Shown here: positions 22,828-31,195 of the stretch, one piece after another
Layout: each line of letters opens with the position of its first letter
How positions within the stretch are numbered: position 1 is the stretch's first letter
Assembly: GCA_016718845.1 (NCBI GenBank)
Contig: JADKCK010000077.1
Span: 1-33,189, forward strand
DNA: 33,189 nucleotides
DNA from: Sphingobacteriales bacterium
Lineage (GTDB): Bacteria > Bacteroidota > Bacteroidia > Chitinophagales > UBA2359
Reading direction: 5' to 3'
Notes under the pieces: generated by a model
What the model saw: only the letters and a program-made list of their open reading frames with translations
The model's database searches: none
What the model was told of the DNA's origin: nothing
Position numbers and translations under genes: made by a program

Positions 22828-23448
22828 ATGCCCAGATACAACAACCAACAAGTTCTTCATGCTTTTAATACATTAGATAGTGTTTTTATAGAAAAGGTGT
22901 ACAACGAAATGACCCCCCAAATAGAACACTACCTATTAAAAAATGGCGGTAGAAAAGAAAATGCAGCCGATTTAATCCAAGAAGTCTTTGAAAGCATATC
23001 AAAAATTTTTACAAACAACGATTTCGAGTTTAAAAACAATGCATCTTACAGTACTTTTATTTTGAGTGTTGCCCAAAAAAAATGGTTGAACTTTTTACGA
23101 AAAAAGAAAACAGAACAGGATAACACCGACCAGTATACCCAAATTGGATTGCCCGATAAAGAGCAAATTGAAGAAACTATTTTTGAAGCAGAAATAAAGA
23201 AACTTATCGATTTTAGTATAGCTAAATTAAATAAAGCGTGTAAAGAAATACTTTTTATGCGTTATCAGAAAAATATGTCGCATAAAGAAATTATGACCGA
23301 ATTGATGCTAAATACCGAAGCAACAAGCCGCGAAAGGTTGAGGTATTGTCAACAAAATTTACGCAACAACATTACGAAAAACGCTGATTATCTGCAACTT
23401 ATCGCCGAGTATTATCCATTTATATTAAAATCCATAAAACAAAAATAG
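22828..23448 (+). CDS. ECF-type sigma-70 family RNA polymerase sigma factor
   Basis: I choose ATG at 22828 (MPRYNNQQVL), not the TTG 7 codons upstream, giving 206 residues. Region 2 is at about 10-90 (AADLIQEVFESISKIF; STFILSVAQKKWLNFLRKKK) and region 4 at about 125-185 (LNKACKEILFMRYQKNMSHKEI, then a helix-turn-helix ending RERLRYCQQNLRN). Lengths and spacing are those of an extracytoplasmic-function sigma factor, which redirects RNA polymerase to a small regulon. It overlaps nothing; the next gene begins 3 nt after its stop, so the two form an operon. Confidence 0.88.
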   Translation: MPRYNNQQVLHAFNTLDSVFIEKVYNEMTPQIEHYLLKNGGRKENAADLIQEVFESISKIFTNNDFEFKNNASYSTFILSVAQKKWLNFLRKKKTEQDNTDQYTQIGLPDKEQIEETIFEAEIKKLIDFSIAKLNKACKEILFMRYQKNMSHKEIMTELMLNTEATSRERLRYCQQNLRNNITKNADYLQLIAEYYPFILKSIKQK

Positions 23449-23451
23449 TGT

Positions 23452-24042
23452 ATGCCCATTTTATTTGATACCGAAACAATAGACAATTACCTAAACGGAA
23501 ACCTTGACAGTAACCTATTAGCTTTGTTTGAATCTGAAATTGATAGCAACAAAAATTTTGTTGAACAAGTTTTTTGCCAAAAAATGATAAAAGAAACCAT
23601 TGAGCAACACGATAAGATAGCTCGGTTACAAACTATTATGAGCCAAATTTATAGCCGACACACCGACATACAAAAACGCGTTTATACCACCAAACAACTC
23701 ACCAAGCAATTTAAACCTTGCCAATATTACGAACAAGAACTAATTGCAGCACCTATGCGCTCGTCAAAGTATGCACTAAAGGTGATAGAACCGCAAAAAG
23801 AAGCCAATTTTGATAACGAACTTTTTTTCAGCTTTGATATGCCTACTCCAATAGTATGTAATTTAATTATAGAAGATAATGAAGAAACAATCGTTGAACA
23901 ATATGACATAGCCGCTGGAAGTACTAATTTTACCATTTTGTTAAACAATTATTTGCCAGGTAGATATTACTGGAAATTAGATATTGGTGATAATGTACTA
24001 ATGGATAGTATATTTGTACAAAAAAACCTAATGCCTGAGTAG
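23452..24042 (+). CDS. probable cytoplasmic partner (anti-sigma-like) of the sigma factor
   Basis: A 196-residue protein starting 3 nt after the sigma-factor gene. The N-terminal 60 residues (DNYLNGNLDSNLLALFESEID) have the helical YLNGxL...FExxI pattern common at the start of anti-sigma proteins, but no zinc ligands and no membrane segment. The C-terminal half is beta-rich (NELFFSFDMPTPIVCNLIIED, LPGRYYWKLDIGD), resembling a beta-sandwich. The anti-sigma role is inferred from gene order and the N-terminal pattern. Absence of a transmembrane helix argues for a cytoplasmic switch, not envelope sensing. Confidence 0.6.
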   Translation: MPILFDTETIDNYLNGNLDSNLLALFESEIDSNKNFVEQVFCQKMIKETIEQHDKIARLQTIMSQIYSRHTDIQKRVYTTKQLTKQFKPCQYYEQELIAAPMRSSKYALKVIEPQKEANFDNELFFSFDMPTPIVCNLIIEDNEETIVEQYDIAAGSTNFTILLNNYLPGRYYWKLDIGDNVLMDSIFVQKNLMPE

Positions 24043-24416
24043 GTTGGTTTTTAGCTTGCAAAACACCTTACACCAATAATAATAACATAAAAAATAGACA
24101 GTTACATGGCGTGGTTATGGTTAGCTTGTCCAACTACAAAGCTTAGTACGATTGCCTTTTTTGTGGCATCTACCCAAAAAAATAATAAAAGACACGAAGA
24201 ACACAGAGTGAAACCTATCTATGTTCTCCGTTTTAATCTAAAAACAACAAAAGTTTAATAAGTTTACCCTTATGCCATACTGCAGCAAAAATTTAATTGA
24301 ATTGTGCAAATCAAACAAATATTTACTGATTTATCAATACCATTGTACAAACAATTTTATTTTTGAACCTAAAAACACGCTTTTTTTGAAAAAGTTTTGT
24401 TTTTTTTGCAAAAAGC
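24043..24416. other. intergenic spacer
   Basis: An AT-rich spacer upstream of the tRNA-Phe promoter. Near 24191-24210 it has GACACGAAGAACACAGAG, a weak relative of the dispersed repeat at 4202. I see no gene or terminator that clearly ends the sigma-factor operon. Confidence 0.5.
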
Positions 24417-24447
24417 TTTGCAATTAACAAAAACCGTTGTACCTTTG
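24417..24447 (+). promoter_or_regulatory. consensus Bacteroidota promoter for tRNA-Phe
   Basis: TTTG (24417-24420), a 19-nt spacer and TACCTTTG (24440-24447) is a perfect match to the phylum consensus, placed 36 nt before the tRNA. Confidence 0.85.
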
Positions 24448-24483
24448 CACCGCTAAAAAGGCGTAAGCCTAAAAAGCAAAAGC

Positions 24484-24556
24484 GGCTGGATAGCTCAGTT
24501 GGTAGAGCAAAGGACTGAAAATCCTTGTGTCGACGGTTCGATCCCGCCTCCAGCCA
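24484..24556 (+). tRNA. tRNA-Phe(GAA)
   Basis: Acceptor GGCTGGA/TCCAGCC is perfect; anticodon arm AAGGA-CTGAAAA-TCCTT gives GAA; D and T arms are canonical (TTCGATC). CCA is not encoded. It is single, with its own promoter and terminator, and structurally cleaner than the tRNAs of the array at 0-1.8 kb. Confidence 0.97.
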
Positions 24557-24566
24557 CTTTTTTTTC

Positions 24567-24607
24567 AAAAGGCTTAAATCATCTTTGTGTGGTTTAAGCC
24601 TTTTTTG
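24567..24607 (+). terminator. Rho-independent terminator of tRNA-Phe
   Basis: A 12-bp stem (24567-24578 / 24593-24604), 14-nt loop and T-rich tail, immediately after the tRNA. Confidence 0.88.
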
Positions 24608-24655
24608 TTTTTTTGTCGTAAATTGCAGCCAATTTTACGCTTAACCCTAAATACC

Positions 24656-25882
24656 ATGAAAACCTATCTGTACTTACTGTTAGCCTTCTTTTTTTGTACA
24701 AACACTTTTGCTCAAACGCCCTCGCTCACTTTCTCGGAGATTAACTACAACTCGGACAGCACCCGCAGTAGCGGCGATTGGATAGAACTACACAACTTTG
24801 GCAGCTCTACCGTTGATGTCTCGGGTTGGAAACTGCAAGACGAAAGCGGTTTGCCCCCTTTTGTATTGCCAACAAGCACCCTCATCAACCCCAATGGCTA
24901 TTTGGTTATTTATGGCGATGAAACCAAATTTACCCAACAATACCCCACAGTTACCAATAAAGTAGGTACCTTTTCGTTTTTGTTTAACAACGATACCGAA
25001 ACCATTAGTTTGTTAAACGAAGCAAACGCCCTACAACTAAGTGTAACTTATAGCGACACTATTTTTTTTCCGCAATGTGCCAATGGATTGGGGCGAACCC
25101 TTGAGCTAATAAACCCCAACACCAATGCCAACCTAAACGAAGGCAGCAGTTGGCAAGATGGTTGCATGGGTGGCTCGCCGGGGCAAGCATACACGCCTTG
25201 CCAACAACCCATTGTGTTTAACGAAATAAACTATAAATCGCCAGTGTTACAAGAAGCCGGCGACTGGATAGAACTTAAAAACAATACCGCCACCAACTAC
25301 AACCTAAGCGGCTGGAAACTAACCGATGCCAATAATACCAACGAATTTGTTTTTGCAGCGGGTACCAACTTACCCGCCAACGGATATTTGGTTATTTGCG
25401 CATCGCTTACGGCATTTAATGTACAAAACCCAGGCGTAAGTAACAAAATCGGCAACTTTTTGTTTGGATTAAGTGGCAATGGCGATGCCTTGCGCCTATA
25501 CGACAATACGGGCAGGCTGTACCTATCTATGGTATACAACGATGCCGCCCCCTGGCCACTACCACCCGACGGCGAAGGACCTACCCTACAACTAAACGAC
25601 CCCAATGGTAACCTAAATGACCCCGCAAATTGGTATGCAGGTTGCAACAAAGGCACACCCGGTTTACCCAACAGCCCCGGCTTAAGCATACAGTTGGTAG
25701 GCAGCAATTTGGTTTGCAATGCCAATCCAACCAAAACCTATAGCGTAACAGCCATTGCAGGTAGCACTTATCAATGGGCAGTTACTGGCGGCACTATATT
25801 GTCGGGGCAGGGTAGCAACCAAGTTACCGTACAATGGAACACAGGCACAGGCACAATTTCGGTGACACAAACAACCCCTTAA
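24656..25882 (+). CDS. secreted protein with two lamin-tail domains, no sorting domain
   Basis: The start at 24656 (MKTYLYLLLAFFFCTNTFAQ) gives a clean signal peptide; the longer frame runs back into the tRNA terminator. Two lamin-tail (LTD) domains follow, about 25-170 and 185-345, each with the pattern INYNSDS...GDWIELHNFG / VSGWKLQDE and INYKS...GDWIELKNN / LSGWKLTDA plus GYLVI. The last 55 residues are an Ig/PKD-like unit (YQWAVTGGTILSGQGSNQV) that stops at ISVTQTTP. Similar proteins usually go on to a T9SS sorting domain; here the stop comes first and the next gene begins 3 nt later. It may be truncated or released into the periplasm. Confidence 0.87.
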   Translation: MKTYLYLLLAFFFCTNTFAQTPSLTFSEINYNSDSTRSSGDWIELHNFGSSTVDVSGWKLQDESGLPPFVLPTSTLINPNGYLVIYGDETKFTQQYPTVTNKVGTFSFLFNNDTETISLLNEANALQLSVTYSDTIFFPQCANGLGRTLELINPNTNANLNEGSSWQDGCMGGSPGQAYTPCQQPIVFNEINYKSPVLQEAGDWIELKNNTATNYNLSGWKLTDANNTNEFVFAAGTNLPANGYLVICASLTAFNVQNPGVSNKIGNFLFGLSGNGDALRLYDNTGRLYLSMVYNDAAPWPLPPDGEGPTLQLNDPNGNLNDPANWYAGCNKGTPGLPNSPGLSIQLVGSNLVCNANPTKTYSVTAIAGSTYQWAVTGGTILSGQGSNQVTVQWNTGTGTISVTQTTP

Positions 25883-25885
25883 TTT

Positions 25886-26857
25886 ATGTTAACTGCAGAT
25901 TACATTGCGATAGTTCCGCCAATACTATGCATTATTGCCCTAATAGCATTGATATTATGGGCAATTAGTACACCAAATTGGTTAACCCAAATCATCGAAC
26001 AAAGCCAAACAGCCGATTTTGAATCGCATCCGTTTATTATACTGCTGGGTGCCGTGTTTGTTAGTGTGGTTATATTGGGTGTTGTAGATAGTAATGCCAT
26101 TTTTTATAGTATCTTAATTATATGGGCTTTATACGTAGAAAACTGGATATACGGAGCCATTGAAGAAAGCAAAATTGTAGGATTAAGGGCACATCCATTG
26201 GCTATTATTGCTATAGCCTTGTTAGTGTGCGCCGCTATGTTGCGAGTTATTGATGTTGAATTGTACCATTATTTTGATGGGATGAGAAACAACACTAATG
26301 TGTTGTTCAATTACTCGTATATAGCAACTGGTATAATTGCCCTATTGGCGCTGGGCAGATACATCAACTTTAGCACCTGGACAGACAAAGTGGCTATTTT
26401 GATATTAGGCGTTTTTTTTGGGCGATTTATGGTAGGCTTGTTGGGTGATGGATGGGAGGCATACGGCTTTTTGTACATAGCTTTTTTTTACTACATTATT
26501 TTTAATGTGGTTTACCTCGAGAAAAACCCGTATTTTAGGCTACCTTGGGTGGCTCTTATTGGTTTTGTGTTGGTGCCATTGGTGTATTTTATTGACCAAC
26601 TGCGCGAGTATGGTTTGTATGCCACCTACATTACGGTGGTGTATATGTTGTTGTTGGTAACACGCTATTTATGGAACTTAGAGTTTAAACGCCGCACCCG
26701 TTGCGAAACATGCAGCGGCTGGGGCAGCAAACCCATTAAACCTACACACACACCTTGGTGGGCAATTGGCAAAAAACAAACCGCCGCCTCGCAAACTTGC
26801 CCCGATTGCCAAGGCAAAGGCTGGAAATACAGATACCCCGAATACCTACACGATTAA
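25886..26857 (+). CDS. polytopic membrane protein with DnaJ-type zinc motif
   Basis: A 323-residue protein with about eight membrane segments between residues 5 and 265. The cytosolic tail has CETCSGWG (about 272-279) and CPDCQGKGW (about 303-311), two C-x-x-C-x-G-x-G motifs as in the DnaJ zinc-binding region, able to bind one zinc ion. I recognise no transporter or enzyme family. It starts 3 nt after the lamin-tail gene and is followed by a tiny membrane peptide, suggesting one transcript. Confidence 0.8.
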   Translation: MLTADYIAIVPPILCIIALIALILWAISTPNWLTQIIEQSQTADFESHPFIILLGAVFVSVVILGVVDSNAIFYSILIIWALYVENWIYGAIEESKIVGLRAHPLAIIAIALLVCAAMLRVIDVELYHYFDGMRNNTNVLFNYSYIATGIIALLALGRYINFSTWTDKVAILILGVFFGRFMVGLLGDGWEAYGFLYIAFFYYIIFNVVYLEKNPYFRLPWVALIGFVLVPLVYFIDQLREYGLYATYITVVYMLLLVTRYLWNLEFKRRTRCETCSGWGSKPIKPTHTPWWAIGKKQTAASQTCPDCQGKGWKYRYPEYLHD

Positions 26858-26886
26858 ACATCTTTATCACCCCAAAACAAAACACT

Positions 26887-26994
26887 ATGTACTTTTTTGC
26901 CATTTTTATGTTTATTGTTTTTATGGTGCTATTTTTGGCGTATGCCCGCCAAGTATTTCTGCGACCCGACAGAGAAAATAAAAACAAAAAGTAA
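26887..26994 (+). CDS. 35-residue single-helix membrane peptide
   Basis: MYFFAIFMFIVFMVLFLAY forms one membrane helix, followed by a basic tail (ARQVFLRPDRENKNKK). It starts 29 nt after the polytopic membrane protein in the same direction. The helix plus positively charged tail is a typical small accessory membrane protein. Longer ORFs in the same frame lack a sensible start. Confidence 0.55.
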   Translation: MYFFAIFMFIVFMVLFLAYARQVFLRPDRENKNKK

Positions 26995-27004
26995 ATCGTT
27001 TTTA

Positions 27005-27470
27005 ATGAATTACAACTTTATCGAAGAGAGACGGGATTTTGAAGCTTTTGGCCGAGTAAATGCCCTTTTGACATTTGCCAGGACAATAACATAGCTGCTA
27101 ATTTTGAGTTCGTTTTAATAAATAGCACCATTTTACCCCAAATTGTTGCCAATAAATTTGATTTTTTAGCTCATTTTAATAACGAAGAAACGGTTGTTTC
27201 TTTTGCAAATTTAAATGGCGATGCTCAATTAATTGTACCAACCGACATTAGTAACAACAAAAATTATCCACATTTAGCCCAATTTGTTCGCAATGCTCCT
27301 ATCCATCAGGTCGAAAATTGTGGCAAGTGGTAGGGCAGCAATATGCCGCACTAATACACGAACAACCTAAATGGTTAAGCACGGCTGGTTTAGGTGTTAG
27401 TTGGCTGCATATAAGGATAGATTCGATGCCAAAATATTATAAACACAAAGAGTACAGACTAATAACGTAA
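27005..27470 (+). pseudogene. decayed gene of a DUF6940-like family
   Basis: Three successive frames make one protein. MNYNFIEERRDFEAFGRVNA stops at about 27094; the next frame reads NFEFVLINSTILPQ, VSFANLNGDAQLIVP and FVRNAPIHQVEN; a final frame from about 27317 reads LWQVVGQQYAAL, WLSTAGLGVSWLHIRID and PKYYKHKEYR. The GGDA...VP, STAG-GVxWLHVRxD and PKYY motifs are those I associate with an uncharacterised family (DUF6940). At least two indels and a 5' deletion are needed to explain it. Its function was unknown even when intact. Confidence 0.7.
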
Positions 27471-27493
27471 ATGTTATATCATCATCTGCCAAA

Positions 27494-27529
27494 AAAAATC
27501 CCCCGCTATTTTTGTAGCGGGGGATTTTT
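27494..27529. terminator. bidirectional terminator
   Basis: A perfect 15-bp GC-rich stem (27494-27508 / 27515-27529) with A and T runs on the outer sides. It separates the convergent pseudogene (plus) and the FadN-type gene (minus). Confidence 0.92.
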
Positions 27530-27542
27530 ATGCTTATTTGGT

Positions 27543-29984
27543 TTAGTTTCTAAGCGGTTTGCCTGTTGTTAAAATGCTTTGTATGCGCTCCATCGATTTT
27601 TTGGTAGTTACACATTGCAAAAAGGCTTCGCGTTCAATGTCCAGCAAATATTGTTCGGTAACTTGTGTTGGGGCAGATAAATCGCCGCCGCACAATACAT
27701 ACGCTACTTTGCGGGCAATAAATTCGTCGTGTTCCGATGCGTATCCACCAAAACGCAATGCCGAAATACCCGAGTAGAACGAGCCTAGTGCGGTGCGCCC
27801 TAATACCTGAATGTTGGTGCGTGGAGCCGAGGGTACATAACCATCTTCGGACATTTCTATAACGGCTTGTTTGGCTTCGGCAAGTACGCGGTCGCTGTTT
27901 ACTACAATTTGGTCGATGCCTTTGCGCAAAATATTCATCGCAAAAGCCTCGCTTGCCGATGTTGCCACTTTGGCAGTAGCAATAGCCATTAGGTAGTTTT
28001 GTAGGGTTGGTATTTGAATATCGCCCGAGAAATAAGCATCAGAGGCTCGCAACGCAAACTCTTTGGTTCCGCCGCCGCCGGGTATTACGCCTGCACCCAC
28101 CTCAACCAAGCCAATGTAGGTTTCGGCGGCAGCTACGGCGCGGTCGCTGTGCATCGTCATTTCGCAGCCACCGCCAAGTGTTAGTCCATGGGGTGCAACC
28201 ACTACAGGCACGCTGCTATAACGTATGCGCATGGTGGTGTTTTGAAACGCCCGAACGGCAAAATCCAGCTCGTCGTATTCTTGCTCAATTGCCAACATTA
28301 AAATCATGGCAAGGTTAGCACCCGCCGAAAAATTAGGGGCATCGTTACCAATTACTACACCACGCCAGCCTTGTTGCTCGGCAATATCAATAGCTTTGTT
28401 GATGCCTTGTAAAATTTCGGAGCCAACAGCGTTCATTTTTGTATGAAACTCAACGCACAAAACGCCATCGCCAATATCATGAACGGTACAACCTTTGTTG
28501 CCCCAAATGGGTTTATTGTCGCGGTAATTATCTAAAATTATAAACGATTCTTTGCCAGCAATGGGTTCGTAGTTGCCCTTAGCGGGGTTGTATACTTTGC
28601 GCACACCGCCTTCAACTTTGTAAAACGAGGTGTTGCCTGCTGCCAACATATCGTAAATCCATTGGGCGGGGCGGCGGTTAGCGGTTTCCATTTGTTTTAC
28701 CACATTGGCTACGCCCAACACGTCCCAGTACTCAAACGGACCTAATTCCCAGCCAAAACCAGCGCGTAGGGCATCGTCAATTTTGTAGATTTCTTCGGCT
28801 ATTTCGGGTATGCGGTTCGATACGTATTGGAACAAATAGTGCGACATGGTGTTTAAAAACTGCGAGCCTTTATCGCCTGCGCCGTGCAACACTTTTAGTC
28901 GGTCTTTTAGGTTATCAATGGCTTTGGCGTCGCCCACCGATTTAAACTTAGGTTTTGTTTGCGATGCGTAATCCATGGTGTTTGGGTCGAGCATCAAAAT
29001 TTCTTTTTTGCCGCCGCCTTTCATCATTTTATAAAAACCTTGTCCCGATTTATCACCAATCCAATTGTTTTTTACCATTTGGTCGATGTAGGCAGGTATT
29101 TTAAACATTTCGCGTTGTTCGTCGTTGGGGCATGTTTCGTATAGGTTGGCGGCTACTTTTACTAAGGTATCCAAGCCTACTACGTCGCAGGTACGAAAAG
29201 TTGCCGATTTGGGTCGACCTGCTACCGGACCTGTTAGTGCATCAACTTCGGCAAAGGTCATGCCCATTTCTGTCATCACATGAAAAACGGTCATGATAGA
29301 AAACACCCCTACGCGGTTGGCAATAAAGGCGGGTGTATCTTTGCACAAAACGGTGGTTTTGCCCAGATACAGGTCGCCGTATTGCATCAAGAAGCGGGTA
29401 ACTTCGGGGTCGGTGTCGGCAGTTGGGATAATTTCGAGGAGTTTGAGGTATCGGGGTGGATTGAAGAAGTGCGTGCCGCAGAAGTGTTTTTTGAAATCTT
29501 CGCTACGTCCTTCGGTCATTAGGTGAATAGGAATGCCCGATGTGTTGGAGGTGATAAGGGTGCCGGGTTTGCGGTGTGCTTCGACCTTTTCGAACACCAA
29601 TTTTTTGATGTCGAGGCGTTCGACGACAACCTCTATTATCCAGTCACAATCTTTAATCAACGACATATTGTCGTCGAAATTGCCTGTTTGGATACGGCTA
29701 GCAAAGGCTTTGTCGTAGATAGGTGCGGGGTTCGATTTTAGGGCGAACTGCAACGAGTCGTTGACGATACGATTGCGCACTGCTTTTGTGTCGAGGGTTA
29801 AGCCTTTGGCGGCTTCGGCATCGGTTAGTTTATTAGGTACAATGTCGAGCAGCACCACTTGCAAGCCAATATTGGCGAAGTGGCAGGCAATTCTCGAGCC
29901 CATTACGCCCGAACCCAATATGGCAACTTTTTTAATTTTGCGTTGGGTAGCGGGTTTTACTTTTTGTTCTAAAGTAGCGTTCAT
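27543..29984 (-). CDS. 3-hydroxyacyl-CoA dehydrogenase / enoyl-CoA hydratase (FadN type)
   Basis: An 813-residue bifunctional beta-oxidation enzyme, hydrating trans-2-enoyl-CoA and oxidising L-3-hydroxyacyl-CoA with NAD+. The dehydrogenase comes first: Rossmann motif VAILGSGVMGS (Gly24-x-Gly26-x-x-Gly29), VERLDIKK, HFFNPPRYLKLLEI, then the C-terminal dimerisation domain (KDTPAFIANRVG). The crotonase-like domain follows at about 505-690 (SAGANLAM, GLTLGGGCEMTMHSD, GLVEVGAGVIPGGGG). This order is FadN-like, the reverse of FadB/FadJ. It begins 8 bp after the broken caspase-like gene but functionally belongs to fatty-acid degradation; the usual thiolase partner is not seen downstream. Confidence 0.93.
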   Translation of the reverse strand: MNATLEQKVKPATQRKIKKVAILGSGVMGSRIACHFANIGLQVVLLDIVPNKLTDAEAAKGLTLDTKAVRNRIVNDSLQFALKSNPAPIYDKAFASRIQTGNFDDNMSLIKDCDWIIEVVVERLDIKKLVFEKVEAHRKPGTLITSNTSGIPIHLMTEGRSEDFKKHFCGTHFFNPPRYLKLLEIIPTADTDPEVTRFLMQYGDLYLGKTTVLCKDTPAFIANRVGVFSIMTVFHVMTEMGMTFAEVDALTGPVAGRPKSATFRTCDVVGLDTLVKVAANLYETCPNDEQREMFKIPAYIDQMVKNNWIGDKSGQGFYKMMKGGGKKEILMLDPNTMDYASQTKPKFKSVGDAKAIDNLKDRLKVLHGAGDKGSQFLNTMSHYLFQYVSNRIPEIAEEIYKIDDALRAGFGWELGPFEYWDVLGVANVVKQMETANRRPAQWIYDMLAAGNTSFYKVEGGVRKVYNPAKGNYEPIAGKESFIILDNYRDNKPIWGNKGCTVHDIGDGVLCVEFHTKMNAVGSEILQGINKAIDIAEQQGWRGVVIGNDAPNFSAGANLAMILMLAIEQEYDELDFAVRAFQNTTMRIRYSSVPVVVAPHGLTLGGGCEMTMHSDRAVAAAETYIGLVEVGAGVIPGGGGTKEFALRASDAYFSGDIQIPTLQNYLMAIATAKVATSASEAFAMNILRKGIDQIVVNSDRVLAEAKQAVIEMSEDGYVPSAPRTNIQVLGRTALGSFYSGISALRFGGYASEHDEFIARKVAYVLCGGDLSAPTQVTEQYLLDIEREAFLQCVTTKKSMERIQSILTTGKPLRN

Positions 29985-29992
29985 TGCTATTA

Positions 29993-30585
29993 TTATTGGT
30001 TGAGATTTTTTGTTTTGATGGTATTAATTGTTGTATTTGTGTTGCCTAATAAAATTAGTGCATCACGGTTTTTGCGCAAATTGTAAAGTACAGTAAAGTC
30101 GCCAGCGTATGCATCAATGCTATCAATCGTTTGGGTATAGTTGTTTCGCATTTCTTCCCATATCATGCCTGTTGTTTCGCCTGCTATAAAGCGTTCTAAG
30201 CCATAGACAGCGCATTGGGCAAAAATATTATGATATTCTATAACTGAACGTACTTCTTTATCGTAGCCTATAAAGGTATGGCAATTTTGTGCTATAAGTG
30301 CGTTGCCTAATTCTGTTTCGCGGGCAAAGCAGGCAAAGGTAAGAAAAAAAAAGAAAAAATTTAACATGCACCCATACCTTTCGTCGAATATGCAATAAAC
30401 AAAAAAGGATGTTGGTCAAATTGGCTAATCGTATTTTCGACTGTTTCTTTGTTTAATGAATTACTATCTAATTCTACGATTTGAGCAATGGGCAGTAAGA
30501 TGTTTTTGCTTAATGAGGCGCATTGTTCAAAAAAAACACCTAATATTTCATCTTTGTTATCATGAGCAAGAAGGATATTTATCAT
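29993..30585 (-). pseudogene. caspase-like effector, split and internally deleted
   Basis: ORF 1 (30585 to 30361) starts MINILLAHDNKDEILGVFF and reaches HPFLFIAYSTKGMGAC, where caspase-fold proteins have ...AYSHG with the catalytic His. ORF 2 (30367 to 29993) overlaps it by 7 nt in another frame and reads FLTFACFARETELGNALIA and HTFIGYDKEV, which resembles the strand with the catalytic Cys and the following G-x-x-LG. About 30 residues expected between His and Cys are missing, and the His is replaced. The junction has two T runs. The effector is therefore probably inactive. Its start overlaps the regulator's corrected stop (ATGA). Confidence 0.6.
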
Positions 30586-31195
30586 GATAATTGGCGTTTG
30601 TTGCGTAGAATTAAATCAATAGTTAGCATAACAACGTCTTTCATAAAGGTGCGTCCAAATGGTGTTTGTTGCCTCACCTCTTGCAAAATTTGGTTGATAG
30701 AATAAGATTGTCCGCCCGCTTGCACTAAAATGGCTTGTCTAATTTTTGTTTATCTTGTATTAACAACCACTCTTCTAAGGCATCTTCTATTAGCCCATCG
30801 GCACGAGTTAGTAACTCTGTTTCCGCTTTTTTTACGATTGCCATAATTTCCTCATAACCAGCATCTTTTTTAATAAAGGCAAAGGCATGATTATTTATAA
30901 AATCGGATAAAACTTCTGTATTTTCGTTTATGCCCGTAAAAAGTATAACAGGTATTAGTTTAGAAACTTCGCGCAGTTTTGACAAAAAGACATGTCCGTT
31001 CATTTTGGGCATGTCAATGTCCAAAATGATGATAATGGCTTGATTGGTGTTATTAAAGATGTATTGCAATCCTTCTGCCGCTTTATCAAAGAATGAAACA
31101 GTTTGGTAGGTTTCTCGCAATTCGTCCATCAAAACATCATCTTTAAATTTGATGTCATCGTCAATCCAAATAATTTGTGTGGTAGATTTATCCAT
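30582..31195 (-). pseudogene. response regulator with conserved C-terminal tail, frameshifted
   Basis: The start at 31195 (MDKSTTQIIWIDDD) overlaps the kinase stop by 8 nt. Residues 1-125 are a receiver domain: acidic pocket Asp12/13, phospho-acceptor Asp59 (LDIDMPKMNG), Thr87 (FTG), Lys109. The frame ends at 30725 (QKLDKPF). Another frame continues at once: ILVQAGGQSYSINQILQEV and TPFGRTFMKDVVMLTIDLI, to a TGA at 30582 that overlaps the next ATG. One extra C (CC to CCC) near 30732 joins them into about 205 residues. The helical tail likely couples the receiver to the downstream effector; there is no DNA-binding domain. The frame may be intact in the organism if this is a base-call error. Confidence 0.75.

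Noticed and set aside
27543..30585. FadN-type gene as part of the kinase/caspase operon
   Set aside because: The 8-bp gap suggests cotranscription, but the enzyme is a housekeeping beta-oxidation protein; adjacency alone does not make it part of the signalling system.
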